Of a DNA stretch of 64,000 nt, positions 57,969-64,000 are shown one piece after another. How positions within the stretch are numbered: position 1 is the stretch's first letter; every line of letters begins with the position of its first letter. The DNA is from Micromonospora aurantiaca ATCC 27029 (lineage in GTDB: Bacteria; Actinomycetota; Actinomycetes; Mycobacteriales; Micromonosporaceae). The position numbers and the translations under genes were made by a program. The notes under the pieces were generated by a model. That model did no database searches and was not told the origin of the DNA. It worked only from the letters and a program-made list of their open reading frames with translations. Where the stretch lies: contig NC_014391.1 of assembly GCF_000145235.1 (NCBI RefSeq), forward strand, positions 434,001 to 498,000, written 5' to 3'.

Positions 57969-58961
57969 TCAGGCGGTCTTCTTCTTCGCGGGCGTCTTCT
58001 TGGCGGCGGTCTTCTTGGCCGGTTCGGCCTTCTTCGCCGCCGTCTTCTTCGCGGGCGCCTTCTTGGCAGTGGTCTTCTTCGCAGGCTCGGTCTTCTTCGC
58101 CGGCGCCTTCTTCGCGGCCTTCTTCGCCGAGCGGGCCGACGAGATCGGCGTCGGCTCGGCGCCGCCACCGGACGGCGCCTCGCCCCGGGCCGCCCGGGCC
58201 CGCTCCACCGACGCCTTCAGCGCGGCCATCAGGTCCACGGCGGCGGCCGGAGCGGCCTCTTCCTCCTCCGGCTGCACCACCTCGCGGCCCTCGACCTTCG
58301 CGTCGATGACCTCCTGCAACGCGGCCCGGTAGTCGTCGGTGAACGCGTCCGGCTCGAACTCCCCGGCCATCGAGTCGATCAGCGAGCTGGCCATCGCCAG
58401 CTCCGGCGGGCGTACCTTCAGGTCCTCGTCCAGGAAACCGAAGTCGGGCCGGCGGATCTCGTCCGGCCACAGCATGGTGTTGAGCAGCAGCACGCCCTCG
58501 CGGACGCGCAGCGTGGCCAACTGCTCCCGCTGGCGCAGCGCCACCTTGACGATCGCCACCCGCTCCGAGTCGGACAGCGCGTCACGCAGCAGCACGTACG
58601 GCTTGGTCGCCGAGCCCTCCGGCTCCAGGAAGTACGCCTTGTTGTAGAGGATCGGGTCGACCTGCTCGGCCGGTACGAACTCCAGCACGTCGATCGCGTG
58701 CGACGTGCTCAACGGCAGGTCGGCGAAGTCCTCGTCGGTGAGGATCACCATCTCGCCGCCGCCGATGTCGTACCCCTTGGCGATGTCGTCGTAGGTGACC
58801 TCCTCGCCGCAGACCGAGCAGGTGCGCTTGTAGCGGATCCGGCCGCCGTCCTCACGGTGCACCTGGTGGAAACGGATGTCCTTCTCCTCGGTGGCCGAGT
58901 AGACCTTCACCCCGATCGACACCAGGCCGAACGACACCGCTCCTTTCCAGATCGCCCGCAT
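57969..58961 (-). CDS. ku: Ku protein of non-homologous end joining
   Basis: A 330-residue DNA-end-binding protein. The core starts MRAIWKGAVSFGLVSIGVKV and includes CSVCGEEV and YFLEPEG. The C-terminal about 60 residues are a lysine/alanine tail, as in extended Ku proteins of actinomycetes and thought to bind DNA. It holds ends for LigD. The ligase and polymerase genes start divergently 88 bases away. ATG 58961 is confirmed by the conserved N-terminus. Confidence 0.95.
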   Translation of the reverse strand: MRAIWKGAVSFGLVSIGVKVYSATEEKDIRFHQVHREDGGRIRYKRTCSVCGEEVTYDDIAKGYDIGGGEMVILTDEDFADLPLSTSHAIDVLEFVPAEQVDPILYNKAYFLEPEGSATKPYVLLRDALSDSERVAIVKVALRQREQLATLRVREGVLLLNTMLWPDEIRRPDFGFLDEDLKVRPPELAMASSLIDSMAGEFEPDAFTDDYRAALQEVIDAKVEGREVVQPEEEEAAPAAAVDLMAALKASVERARAARGEAPSGGGAEPTPISSARSAKKAAKKAPAKKTEPAKKTTAKKAPAKKTAAKKAEPAKKTAAKKTPAKKKTA

Positions 58962-59036
58962 TCCCGCGCTCCTCTCCCCGGTTGACAACCAGAATCGCAA
59001 ACGATCGAACGGGACGCACGCGCTTCCGTGCGCAAC

Positions 59037-59042
59037 TACAGT
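59037..59042 (+). promoter_or_regulatory. -10 element of the LigD-ligase gene, leaderless type
   Basis: TACAGT ends six bases before GTG 59049. A perfect TTGACA at 58982-58987 is too far upstream to be its -35 and may belong to another start. Confidence 0.4.
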
Positions 59043-59048
59043 CAGGAG

Positions 59049-59987
59049 GTGCCCGGCGCGCCGTTGAAGCCGATGCTCGCGACGACCGGGCAGCTCCCGG
59101 CCGGCGCCGCCTGGTCGTACGAGTTCAAATGGGACGGCGTCCGCGCGCTCGCCGACATCTCGCGCGGCGACAGGCACTTCTACGCCCGCTCCGGCGTCGA
59201 GATCACCACCGCGTACCCGGAACTGCTCAACCTGGCCGAGCAGGTCGGCGACGCGCTGCTCGACGGCGAGGTCGTCCTCTTCACCGACGGGCAGCCCTCG
59301 TTCACCGCGCTCGCCGAGCGGATGCACGTCCGCAACCCGGCCAAGGCGGCGCGGCTGGCGGCGACAGTACCCGTCACGTACATGATCTTCGACCTGTTGC
59401 GGCTCGACGGCGTCGACCTGACCGCCCGGCCGTGGCGGGAGCGGCGGGCGGCGCTGGAGTCGCTCGGGCTCGGCGCCGCCCGGTGGGCGGTGCCGCCGGT
59501 CTTCGGCGACGGCCCGGCCACCTACGCGGCGGCCGGCGAGCACGGGCTGGAAGGGGTGATGGCCAAGCGGGTCGACTCGCTCTACCGGCCCGGCGTGCGC
59601 TCGCTGGACTGGGTGAAGGTCAAGCTGGAGGTCACCGCCGACTTCGTGGTCGGCGGCTGGCGGCCCGGCGCGCGGCGCGTCGGTGGCCTGCTGGTCGGCG
59701 TGCCCGGCCCGGACGGACGGCTGGTCTACCGGGGGCGGGTCGGCGGCGGGATCGGCGCGGCGCTCGAACGGGAACTGCTGCGCGAGCTGGAACCACTGCG
59801 CTCCACCGACTCGCCGTTCGCCGCCGGCGTGCCGCGCGAGGATGCCCGGGGCGCGATCTGGGTAACTCCCCGGATCGTGGTGGAGGTCAAGTACGGCCAG
59901 CGCACGCCGGACGGCCGGCTGCGCTTCCCGCGCATCCTGCGCCTGCGCCCGGACAAGCCGCCCGAGGAGGTCGACGATGCCCTCTGA
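59049..59987 (+). CDS. ligD: ATP-dependent DNA ligase, LigD ligase-domain type
   Basis: A 312-residue ligase. The adenylated lysine is in YEFKWDGVRAL (about residue 27), followed by LLDGEVVLF, MIFDLLRLDG, EGVMAKRVDSLY and DWVKVKLE. The OB-fold ends with TPRIVVEVKYGQRTPDGRLRFP. It corresponds to the ligase part of mycobacterial LigD, here a separate protein. GTG 59049 is chosen because TACAGT lies six bases upstream; GTG 59028 in frame would add seven residues. It overlaps the polymerase-domain gene by 11 bases. Confidence 0.9.
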   Translation: MPGAPLKPMLATTGQLPAGAAWSYEFKWDGVRALADISRGDRHFYARSGVEITTAYPELLNLAEQVGDALLDGEVVLFTDGQPSFTALAERMHVRNPAKAARLAATVPVTYMIFDLLRLDGVDLTARPWRERRAALESLGLGAARWAVPPVFGDGPATYAAAGEHGLEGVMAKRVDSLYRPGVRSLDWVKVKLEVTADFVVGGWRPGARRVGGLLVGVPGPDGRLVYRGRVGGGIGAALERELLRELEPLRSTDSPFAAGVPREDARGAIWVTPRIVVEVKYGQRTPDGRLRFPRILRLRPDKPPEEVDDAL

Positions 59988-60885
59988 GCGGTTGAAGGTC
60001 GAGGTCGAGGGGCGCTCACTGGAGCTGTCCAACCTGGACAAGGTGCTGTTCCCGAAGGCCGGGTTCACCAAGGGCGAGGTGATCGACTACTACACCCGGA
60101 TCGCCCCGGTGCTGCTGCCGCACCTGCGCGACCGCGCGCTGACCCGGATCCGGTTCCCCAACGGCGTCGACGGCGGCTCGTTCTTCGAGAAGAACGCACC
60201 CGCCGCGACCCCCGGTTGGGTACGCACCGAGAACCTGCCCGCCCCCGGGTCGACGAAGGGGCGGGAGACCATCGACTACGTGGTCTGCGACGAGCTGCCC
60301 ACACTCGTGTGGCTGGCCAACCTGGCCGCGCTTGAGCTGCACACTCCGCAGTGGAAGATCGGCGCCCACCCGGACATGATGGTGGTCGACCTGGACCCGG
60401 GCGCCCCGGCCGCGCTCAAGCAGTGCTGCCGGGTGGCGCTGCTGATGCGCGACCGGCTGGCCGACGACGGGATTTCCTCGTTCCCGAAGACGTCCGGGAA
60501 GAAGGGCATGCAGCTCTGCTGCCCGATCGCCGGTACGCAGGACGCCGAGGTCGTCTCCGACTACGCCAAGCGCATCGCGCAGGAGCTGGAGCAGGCACAC
60601 CCGAAGCTGGTCGTGTCGAAGATGGCGAAGAACCTGCGCCCCGGCAAGATCTTCATCGACTGGAGTCAGAACAACGCGGCGAAGACGACTGTGGCGCCGT
60701 ACTCGCTGCGGGCCCAGTCGGTGCCCTCGGTGTCCACGCCGCTGACCTGGGACGAGGTGGAGGCCGGGGCGGCGGGGAAGCGGCCGTCGACGCGGCCGTA
60801 CACCGCTGGTGAGGTGCTCAAGCGGGTGGAGAAGCAGGGCGACCTGCTGGCGCCGCTGCTCGACGGCGGTCCCGAACTGCCGTGA
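59977..60885 (+). CDS. ligD: LigD polymerase-domain protein (primase-polymerase)
   Basis: A 302-residue archaeo-eukaryotic primase-like polymerase. The metal-binding motif is MVVDLDPGAP (about 131-140), and SFPKTSGKKGMQLCCP is the nucleotide-binding segment. The N-terminal KVLFPKAGFTKGEVIDYYTR is typical of LigD polymerase domains. It fills gaps and prefers ribonucleotides in characterised homologues. The phosphoesterase domain of LigD is not in this window. ATG 59977 overlaps the ligase gene, so the two are coupled. Confidence 0.9.
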   Translation: MPSERLKVEVEGRSLELSNLDKVLFPKAGFTKGEVIDYYTRIAPVLLPHLRDRALTRIRFPNGVDGGSFFEKNAPAATPGWVRTENLPAPGSTKGRETIDYVVCDELPTLVWLANLAALELHTPQWKIGAHPDMMVVDLDPGAPAALKQCCRVALLMRDRLADDGISSFPKTSGKKGMQLCCPIAGTQDAEVVSDYAKRIAQELEQAHPKLVVSKMAKNLRPGKIFIDWSQNNAAKTTVAPYSLRAQSVPSVSTPLTWDEVEAGAAGKRPSTRPYTAGEVLKRVEKQGDLLAPLLDGGPELP

Positions 60886-61900
60886 CCCGCCACCACGCGC
60901 CGCCCACCAGCAGCAGCACGATCACGCTGATCGCCACGTCACCCACCAGCGCCGCCGTCGGGCTCGCCGGGGCATAGGTCGGCACGGTGTACGCGAGCGC
61001 TGCCGCGACGACCAGGCCTGCCGTACCGGTGGCGAGCACGTGCCGCTGCCCCCAGCCGGGTCGCCGGGACCAGCGCGTCAGCAGGGCGGCGGCGATCCCG
61101 GCGAGTGCGAGGGCGAGCACCACTCCCGGCCATCCCGGGGCGATCGTGGAACCCACGTACGCCGCCGCCACGACCAGCGCGGGCCGGAGCGGCCGGGGCG
61201 GGCCGGCTTCGGTTTGCGGTCGGCCTGCGGGCGTCGGCCCGGCGGGCGCAGGCGCGTCGGGCGGTGGCCCGGCGTGCCGGTGGCGGAGCAGGGCGGCGGT
61301 GATGAGGGCCAGTGCCACGCCGGTGGCGACCGCCAACTGGACCGGCGAGGCCAGGAAGTTCTTGCGGCCACCGTCGTCGGCGAACACCAGCAGGCTGCCG
61401 CCGAGCCAGAGCAGCGCCGCCGCGGTCAGCCCCGGTCGGCCCAGCCAGGGCCGCGCCCGCCGGCCCGCGCCGAGGTACGACTCGACGAGCGCGATCGGCG
61501 CGCAGACGGTCAGCACCACATGGTTGCCCACGTAGTCGACCGCCTGCCTCGCGCTGAACCCGAGACCGGGCACCAGCGTGGCCTCCGCCGCGGCCCGGGT
61601 GTCGGCGAACTCGGTGTCGTCCAGGAACCCCGGATTGAACAACGACTGGTCGACCAAGCCGGCCTGGATCACGCCGAACGCGGCAGCGAGCAGCGCGATC
61701 CCCGGCCAGCCGAGCCCGAACCGCCGGGCCGTCTCGCGGATCAGCAGCGCGGCCCCGCCGTACATCGGGGCGAGCACCAGCACCACGAACGGCATGCCGG
61801 TGAGGGTGAAGCCGCCCCAGGAGCACTCGGCGGTCCACGGGGCGAGCAGCAGCAGCGCGATCGCCGGCACCAGCCGCCGGCGCGGGGGTTCGGTCGTCAT
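60818..61900 (-). CDS. Multi-pass membrane protein, unknown function
   Basis: A 360-residue membrane protein with about nine hydrophobic segments; an early segment contains APWTAECSWGGF and a mid loop has DQSLFNPGFLDDTEFADT. A Pro/Ala-rich linker lies near 225-250. No family is recognised. The ATG 61900 is preferred to upstream starts because a membrane segment follows closely. Its 3' end overlaps the LigD-polymerase gene on the opposite strand by 68 bp. Confidence 0.65.
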   Translation of the reverse strand: MTTEPPRRRLVPAIALLLLAPWTAECSWGGFTLTGMPFVVLVLAPMYGGAALLIRETARRFGLGWPGIALLAAAFGVIQAGLVDQSLFNPGFLDDTEFADTRAAAEATLVPGLGFSARQAVDYVGNHVVLTVCAPIALVESYLGAGRRARPWLGRPGLTAAALLWLGGSLLVFADDGGRKNFLASPVQLAVATGVALALITAALLRHRHAGPPPDAPAPAGPTPAGRPQTEAGPPRPLRPALVVAAAYVGSTIAPGWPGVVLALALAGIAAALLTRWSRRPGWGQRHVLATGTAGLVVAAALAYTVPTYAPASPTAALVGDVAISVIVLLLVGGAWWRVTAVRDRRRAAAPAGRPASPPA

Positions 61901-61995
61901 GCCCGCACGGTCCCGCAGCCACCCGGCCCCCCGATACGGCCGTCGGACGACCGGGCCCGCGACCAAAGTCGACGGTCGCGGACCGGTGGGCCCGG

Positions 61996-62370
61996 CTAGA
62001 GCGCGAACAGCAGCGCGGCGTCGAGGAGGACGACCACGGCGGTGGCGAAGTGGATGCCGAAGGCGGTCGCCCGGGAGCCGCCGTGCCGCAGCACGATGAG
62101 GGTGTCGCCCAGCGGGGCGAGTGCGACCACGAGCATGAACCAGGCGACGGCGTCGGCGCTGGTGAAGGCGATCAAGGCGAGGCCGACCAGGCCGTAGGTG
62201 AGGTCACGCAGCCCTTTGATCGTGAGGTACGCGGGATCTCCCGTGCCCTCCGCGGCGGGGACGCCGTAGCCGGCGGCGGCGGCTCGGGGAACGAGGAGGA
62301 AGCGCGCGCCGATCAGGACGATGAAGAGGCTGAGGACGATGGCGAGCCCGTAGGCGACGAGGGTGAGCAT
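61996..62370 (-). CDS. DUF4267 membrane protein
   Basis: A 124-residue protein with four membrane segments (first about 4-24). The segment GDPAYLTIKGLRDLTYGL is typical of DUF4267. Function unknown. GGAG six bases before ATG 62370 supports the start. It is divergent from a TetR gene across a spacer carrying two copies of a palindrome, so it is the likely target of that regulator. Confidence 0.75.
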   Translation of the reverse strand: MLTLVAYGLAIVLSLFIVLIGARFLLVPRAAAAGYGVPAAEGTGDPAYLTIKGLRDLTYGLVGLALIAFTSADAVAWFMLVVALAPLGDTLIVLRHGGSRATAFGIHFATAVVVLLDAALLFAL

Positions 62371-62385
62371 GCCGACTCCAAGATT

Positions 62386-62448
62386 CTAGCGCTGCTAGGG
62401 ATGAGAGCGAAGCTAGCAGAGCGCCGATAGATTGGCTAGCGGTGCTAG
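62386..62448. promoter_or_regulatory. Two CTAGC-N3-GCTAG operators, likely TetR sites
   Basis: CTAGCGCTGCTAG (62386-62398) and CTAGCGGTGCTAG (62436-62448) are 50 bases apart, with a half-site CTAGCA at 62413-62418. The second copy overlaps the TetR gene's -10. Both lie between the divergent DUF4267 and TetR genes. Confidence 0.7.
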
Positions 62449-62451
62449 AGT
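62446..62451 (+). promoter_or_regulatory. -10 element of the TetR gene, leaderless type
   Basis: TAGAGT ends seven bases before ATG 62459 and overlaps the right operator, so bound repressor would block transcription. Confidence 0.5.
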
Positions 62452-62458
62452 GCCGGTC

Positions 62459-63037
62459 ATGTCGATTCAGGCGCGCCGGGAGCGGGAGCGGGCGGACCGC
62501 GAACGGGCGATCATCACCGCCGCCCGGGACCTCGCCGAGTCGGAGGGCTGGGACGCGGTCACCACCCGCCGCCTCGCCGCCGAGATCGAGTACAGCCAGC
62601 CCGTCCTCTACAGCCACTTCAAGGGCAAGGACGCCATCATGGCGGCCGTCGCTCTGGAGGGCTGCGCCGAACTGGCAGTCGAACTCGCCGCCGCCCGGGC
62701 CGCCGCCACCGACCCGCGGGCCGCGGTGGCCGCCATCGCCACGGCGTACGCCGCGTTCGCCGAACGCCGGCCCGCGCTCTACGACGCGATCTTCACCCTC
62801 CCCGTCGCCCTCTCCTTCGCCAGCCAGGACACACCCGTCGAGCTGGTCCGGGCCTTCGCCGAACTGGCCGAGACGCTGCGCCCGTTCACCGGCGACGACG
62901 ACCTGGAGACGTTCACCGAGACGTTCTGGAGCGCGCTGCACGGCCAGGTCACGCTGATGCGCGGCGGCCGTCTGCGGCGGGACGAACACGAGCGGCGGTT
63001 GGCCCTCCTGGTCGACCGGTTCGCCCGGCTAGGGTGA
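62459..63037 (+). CDS. TetR family transcriptional regulator
   Basis: A 192-residue regulator. The HTH is at about 15-60 (RAIITAARDLAESEGWDAVT, RRLAAEIEYSQPVLYSHFKG). The C-terminal domain is of the TetR_C WHG type (WSALHGQVTLMRGGRL). ATG 62459 is chosen because TAGAGT lies seven bases upstream. It probably binds the two CTAGC palindromes and controls itself and the divergent DUF4267 gene. Confidence 0.85.
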   Translation: MSIQARRERERADRERAIITAARDLAESEGWDAVTTRRLAAEIEYSQPVLYSHFKGKDAIMAAVALEGCAELAVELAAARAAATDPRAAVAAIATAYAAFAERRPALYDAIFTLPVALSFASQDTPVELVRAFAELAETLRPFTGDDDLETFTETFWSALHGQVTLMRGGRLRRDEHERRLALLVDRFARLG

Positions 63038-63064
63038 GCTGACCGCCAGGGAGGAGTACATCCG

Positions 63065-63760
63065 ATGGCCACCCGCGCACCCGCCGCCGTCGCGACCGAC
63101 GAGCCACTGCTGACCTACCTCGACGACGCCACCGGCGAGCGAACCGAGCTGACCGGGCCGCAGTTGGGCCGGTGGGCGGCCCGTAGTGCCGGGCTGCTGC
63201 GCGACGGGTGCGGGCTGCGCCCCGGTGACCGGGTGGCGGTGCTGCTGCCGCCGCACTGGCGTACCGCGGCGGTGCTGATCGGCGCCTGGTCGATCGGGCT
63301 GACCGTGTCGTTCCGTCCCCGCGCGCTGGCCGGGCTGCCGGTGCTCGAACCCGGCGCGGACCGGCCCTACGACGCGGTGTTCGTGACCCCGGAACGCCTC
63401 GACGACTGGCTGGAGGACGTGCCCGAGGGGACGCACCGCTACCTGGTGGGCACCGGGCCGGGCCCGCTCGACGAGGTGCCGCCGGGCTGGCTGGACTGGT
63501 CGGCCGAGGTGCTGCGGCACCCGACCGACCCGCCGGACTACACCGCCGTCGACCCGTCCGACCCGGCCACGCCGGACGGCACCAGCTTCGGCGCGTGGCG
63601 CCGCCTGGCCGCCGAGATCGCCACCCAGATGAACCTGCACCAAGGTGATCGCCTCGTGATCGACCCGACCGAGGACGAGCAGCCCCTGAAGTGGCTGCTG
63701 GCCCCGTTGTCCGCTGGCGCCACAGTCCTGATCCACGCCACCCCCACCCCCACCCCCTAG
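63065..63760 (+). CDS. TIGR03089 family AMP-ligase-like protein
   Basis: A 231-residue protein. Its N-terminal pattern (LLTYLDDATGERTELTGPQL, then DGCGLRPGDRVAVLLPPHW) resembles the first domain of acyl-CoA ligases, but the Y-TSGTTG-PKG loop and the C-terminal catalytic lysine are missing. This matches the actinobacterial TIGR03089 family of unknown function. ATG 63065 has GGAGG upstream. It follows the TetR gene by 27 bases. Catalysis as a ligase is unlikely. Confidence 0.75.
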   Translation: MATRAPAAVATDEPLLTYLDDATGERTELTGPQLGRWAARSAGLLRDGCGLRPGDRVAVLLPPHWRTAAVLIGAWSIGLTVSFRPRALAGLPVLEPGADRPYDAVFVTPERLDDWLEDVPEGTHRYLVGTGPGPLDEVPPGWLDWSAEVLRHPTDPPDYTAVDPSDPATPDGTSFGAWRRLAAEIATQMNLHQGDRLVIDPTEDEQPLKWLLAPLSAGATVLIHATPTPTP

Positions 63761-63907
63761 CCCCGCCCTCCCCACCCTCCCCGCCCGCGCCGCGCCTACC
63801 GCCCTCGCTCTCGTCGATCTTGCGGTTTCGGCCCTCCTGATGCCCGGGTTGCGACTTTTATCAGGGCAGCAACTGCATGATCAACGGGGTGATGGGGCGG
63901 CTTCCGT

Positions 63908-63977
63908 CGATCTTGGAGCTGTGGCGCCCAGATGGTCGGATTAGCGGTATTCGTGAGGTGCCACAACTCCAAGATCG
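63908..63977. repeat. GATCTTGGAG hairpin repeat at the window end
   Basis: CGATCTTGGAGCTGTGGC (63908-63925) pairs with the arm at 63960-63977 over 17 of 18 positions, with a 34-base loop. It shares GATCTTGG with the repeats at 22709 and 23740. The rest of 63761-64000 holds no gene that I can see, only C-rich sequence and a second partial GATCTTG at about 63815. Confidence 0.75.
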
Positions 63978-64000
63978 CGGAGGGTGCTTCCGAGATCTCG

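Overview
The window is about 73 percent G+C and densely coded. It has frequent GTG starts, ATGA and GTGA start-stop overlaps, one TTA codon seen in a recognised gene, and a gene order matching conserved actinomycete chromosome regions: acs - HAD - 6C RNA - ssd/tad; helicase - bldG - anti-sigma - H+-PPase - topA - tmk - holB - PSP1 - tRNA-Thr. Together with the dispersed GATCTTGG and GATCATGAAGTT hairpins, this points to a chromosome of the family Micromonosporaceae, most likely Micromonospora. That assignment is an inference. No insertion sequence, prophage, CRISPR array, rRNA gene or replication origin was seen.

Layout. 1-5640: acs (cut by the window edge), a catalytically degraded Fic-like protein, a HAD phosphatase, a 6C small RNA with three C-run hairpin loops, an APH-type kinase, and a membrane-anchored protein ending in a VHL beta domain. 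5888-11005: seven-gene tad (Flp pilus) operon. 11060-19631: LURP-one protein, DEAH helicase, bldG with its anti-sigma partner, membrane pyrophosphatase, a lipoprotein. 19900-33371: topA, a DUF559 gene bracketed by two hairpin repeats, an aldonolactone oxidase with a divergent TetR, a PLP enzyme, an MFS-thymidylate kinase fusion with holB, a three-gene WXG100/YbaB cassette, and a PSP1 protein. 33497-42882: metallophosphoesterase, tRNA-Thr(CGT), XRE regulator with divergent SDR and a lipoprotein, SpoU methyltransferase, OatA-like acyltransferase, small membrane and flavin proteins. 43050-50341: DUF2231/Hsp20, a heptose-type glycosylation set (GT9, GT2, HldE), DJ-1 protein, DHA2 exporter. 50349-57920: Nudix, acyl-CoA ligase, two MDR dehydrogenases, HAD, SCO6745-family protein, FKBP, F420 oxidoreductase. 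57969-60885: Ku and a split LigD (ligase and polymerase as separate genes), an end-joining module. 60818-64000: membrane proteins, a TetR with two operator copies, a TIGR03089 protein, and a terminal hairpin repeat.

Working together. The tad genes form one translationally coupled operon. bldG and its partner form an anti-anti-sigma/anti-sigma pair. tmk and holB are coupled and belong to DNA replication. Ku, LigD-ligase and LigD-polymerase make a double-strand-break repair set. HldE, GT2 and GT9 look like an ADP-heptose-type glycosylation unit.

The most unusual items are the VHL beta domain with an apparently intact hydroxyproline-binding pocket, the three-loop 6C RNA, the pseudo-Fic protein beside acs, the TTA codon in the tmk fusion, and a recurring TANNNT-N6-8-start architecture that suggests many leaderless mRNAs.
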